Shown: positions 5,343 to 7,085 of the stretch, piece by piece | Layout of the letters: every line of letters begins with the position of its first letter | Numbering within the stretch: the stretch's first letter is position 1 | NCBI GenBank assembly: GCA_003252145.1 | Contig: QKDJ01000128.1 | Coordinates: forward strand, 1 to 7,085 | Length of the DNA: 7,085 nucleotides | DNA from: Azovibrio restrictus | Lineage (GTDB): Bacteria > Pseudomonadota > Gammaproteobacteria > Burkholderiales > Rhodocyclaceae | Direction: 5' to 3' | Translations under genes and position numbers: made by a program | The notes under the pieces: model-generated | Databases searched by the model: none | Told to the model about the DNA's origin: nothing | What the model saw: the letters and a program-made list of their open reading frames with translations, nothing else

Positions 5343-7085
5343 CTACACCACCAGACGCCCCACCAGTTCCGATAATTTTGAATAAGTGATGAACGCCTCG
5401 TGGGTGGCACGGGTAATGGCGACGTAGGTCAGACGCACATCGTCCTCAATATCCTCAGCCTTCTTCAACTCACCCAAGCCACCAATGGCGACACAAGGGA
5501 ATTCCAGCCCCTTGGCGTTATGCATGGAGAGCAGCCGCACCGCGTCCCGCTCGCTCTGCACACGATTCTGATGCACCTTGGCCACATCCACCGGTATGCC
5601 GTGCTTGGTCAGTATTTTTTCGAAGCGATCGCCAATGAAATGCCGGGGATAGAGCACCGCCATCTGCCCCCATTGGTAGCCGGCAGCCTTGCGGCCAAGC
5701 AGCCATTCGGCAATCCCATGACCTTCGCCCTCATAGCTTACGCACTGGCGCACCACCGGCTCCACCCCGTCGCGCCCGCCGTCTTCCGGCATCAGGATCG
5801 CGCTCTCATCACCGGCGCAAAGGCCCGGGGCACCGATCACATCTGCGGCAAACTTGCGTGCGAAGCGCAGGATCTGGGCCGTGTTGCGGTAGTTGACCTT
5901 GAGCACTGTCGTACGCCCAGCAGCCTCGATGCCAAGCTGCTTCCACACCGGGCGCGTCCGCCCCTTGTAGATGGCTTGTGCATCGTCGTACACAATCATC
6001 AGCGCCTTGGTATCTGGGTTCACCATCTTCGCCGCCAGGGCCAGCCATTCCGGCTCGAAATCATGGGCCTCGTCGATCAGCACCGCGTCGTACTGCCCGC
6101 CGGGAATCAGACCCCGTTCAGCAGCATCAAGCACAGCCTTCACATTGGCGGCGAGCCGCTGGGCAAAGTCGGGAAACTCCTTCTCGGTAGGTATCGGCAG
6201 GCCGTAAGTACGGAGCATTTTCCAGCACCAGGAATGGAAGGTGGAAGTGACCACCTTGTCCTCCACCCCCCTGTCCTGCATCGCGTTCTCCAACCGCCCC
6301 GAGATACCATTCGCGTAACTCAACAGCAACACCGGGCGGCTTGCAGCCCGAGCGATCTGCTCGGCCCGGAAGGCCAGGATCAGCGTCTTGCCGGAGCCAG
6401 CTACACCACGCACGATGCGATGTCCTTCACCCATGCTGCGCGCCAGCAACTCCTGCTGCATGTCCATCACCGCCAGCAAGCGGTCATCGCCAGGGGAAGT
6501 ATTCGCTGAAGGCTCATCAAACGGCAGGGCAAGCTGGGTAACGCGAATCTCAGGGAACAGCAGCGCGCGCACCCGGTCGATCTGCGGCAAGGACAAAGCC
6601 GGCCCAATGCGAGGCGACACCATGCGCCAGACCCGCTCACGAAAGTCATCGGCATCCACCTTCTCCGTCATCTCGTCACGGAAGATGCAGCGCTCTGGAG
6701 GCAATACCTCGCGCAAATCGGTCTGCTCAAACTGCTTGCGGGTAATGTTGGTGAAGGCCACCCCGTACCCGAACGAGAAAACCGGCTTGCCCTTGAAACT
6801 GCCACTTTCGTTCACCAGCAGCGAATCGCGCTTCAGGGTATCCACCACATTGAACATGTAGTGGCGCACCTGCTCGAAGGGGTTGTCCGTCAGCACACTG
6901 CCCCGGTCCGTCATCAGCTCGACCTGCTTGCTGGTGACAGTGGCTATCGACTCCAGCCGCCAGTCCTTCACCTCCAACACCACAATGCCCTGCTCGGGAT
7001 GCAAAGCCACAAAATCCGGATGCCTGCCGAAAGGCCCGACCGGAATGTTGTGCCACACCCAGGCATTGTCTTCCAGATGATCCTT
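5343..7085 (-). CDS. NERD nuclease domain / SF1 (UvrD-like) helicase fusion, 5' end outside window
   Basis: About 580 residues are visible. A GTG at 7058 is used here only for numbering; the frame stays open to the window edge (nine more codons, continuing the NERD fold), so the true start is outside. The N-terminal part to about residue 130 is a NERD (nuclease-related) domain with a PD-(D/E)xK-like core: H13-P-D15-F and L28-E29-V-K31-D-W. The helicase core is complete: Walker A G218-V-A-G-S-G-K-T225; Walker B V326-L-I-D-E-A-H-D333; motif III Y357-D-D-A-Q-A-I-Y-K; motif IV V388-N-Y-R-N-T; motif V S511-M-H-N-A-K-G-L-E-F; motif VI V546-A-I-T-R-A. All catalytic positions look intact, so ATP-driven translocation or unwinding coupled to DNA cleavage is expected. 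Roles in DNA repair or phage defence are both possible; nothing in view decides. It ends 183 bp before doxX on the same strand. GC content looks like that of its neighbours. Confidence 0.93.
   Translation of the reverse strand, partial: KDHLEDNAWVWHNIPVGPFGRHPDFVALHPEQGIVVLEVKDWRLESIATVTSKQVELMTDRGSVLTDNPFEQVRHYMFNVVDTLKRDSLLVNESGSFKGKPVFSFGYGVAFTNITRKQFEQTDLREVLPPERCIFRDEMTEKVDADDFRERVWRMVSPRIGPALSLPQIDRVRALLFPEIRVTQLALPFDEPSANTSPGDDRLLAVMDMQQELLARSMGEGHRIVRGVAGSGKTLILAFRAEQIARAASRPVLLLSYANGISGRLENAMQDRGVEDKVVTSTFHSWCWKMLRTYGLPIPTEKEFPDFAQRLAANVKAVLDAAERGLIPGGQYDAVLIDEAHDFEPEWLALAAKMVNPDTKALMIVYDDAQAIYKGRTRPVWKQLGIEAAGRTTVLKVNYRNTAQILRFARKFAADVIGAPGLCAGDESAILMPEDGGRDGVEPVVRQCVSYEGEGHGIAEWLLGRKAAGYQWGQMAVLYPRHFIGDRFEKILTKHGIPVDVAKVHQNRVQSERDAVRLLSMHNAKGLEFPCVAIGGLGELKKAEDIEDDVRLTYVAITRATHEAFITYSKLSELVGRLVV

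Noticed and set aside
5400..6509. A 369-codon open frame on the plus strand
   Set aside because: Antisense to the helicase core, which keeps all SF1 motifs; the product is His/Pro/Gly/Leu-rich with no domain pattern.
7056..7058. GTG at 7058 as the true start of the NERD-helicase
   Set aside because: The frame continues upstream without a stop to the window edge, and the extra residues (ending D-N-A-W) continue the NERD fold, so the gene is simply cut by the window.

Overview
The window looks like ordinary chromosome of a Gram-negative bacterium, probably a Pseudomonadota member. Base composition is roughly 60% GC by eye. The metallopeptidase (ygjP) and beta-class glutathione transferase closely resemble the remembered E. 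coli proteins, and signal peptide, HAMP and GGDEF architecture fit a Gram-negative envelope. I cannot place the genus. There is no sign of a prophage, insertion sequence, CRISPR array, tRNA or rRNA. No stretch longer than about 190 bases lacks a gene.

Layout from left to right. At 1-153 (minus) is the N-terminal third of an MsrB-type methionine sulfoxide reductase, cut by the window edge. At 227-844 (minus) is a beta-class GST-like protein, probably co-transcribed with msrB. Position 845-974 is a divergent intergenic region. At 975-1463 (plus) is a small TPR-like protein, the only plus-strand gene. Its 3' end overlaps by 76 bp the 3' end of a large convergent gene at 1388-4117 (minus). That gene encodes a 909-residue diguanylate cyclase: signal peptide, AapJ-like amino-acid-binding domain, TM, helical domain, TM, HAMP, then GGEEF with an intact inhibitory site. 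Position 4118-4250 holds its leader, with several inverted repeats. At 4251-4778 (minus) is YgjP, a DUF45/M48-like metallopeptidase, and at 4800-5159 (minus) a DoxX-family membrane protein directly upstream of it in the same frame. After a 183-bp gap, 5343-7085 (minus) holds a NERD nuclease / SF1 (UvrD-like) helicase fusion whose N-terminus lies outside the window.

Functionally, three loose groups are visible: a redox pair (GST, MsrB); an extracellular amino-acid-to-c-di-GMP sensor; and a DoxX-YgjP pair downstream of a nuclease-helicase that could act in DNA repair or phage defence. The points most worth a second look are the sensor/cyclase fusion, whose predicted topology does not add up; the tail-to-tail coding overlap; the palindromes in the cyclase leader; and the NERD-helicase.
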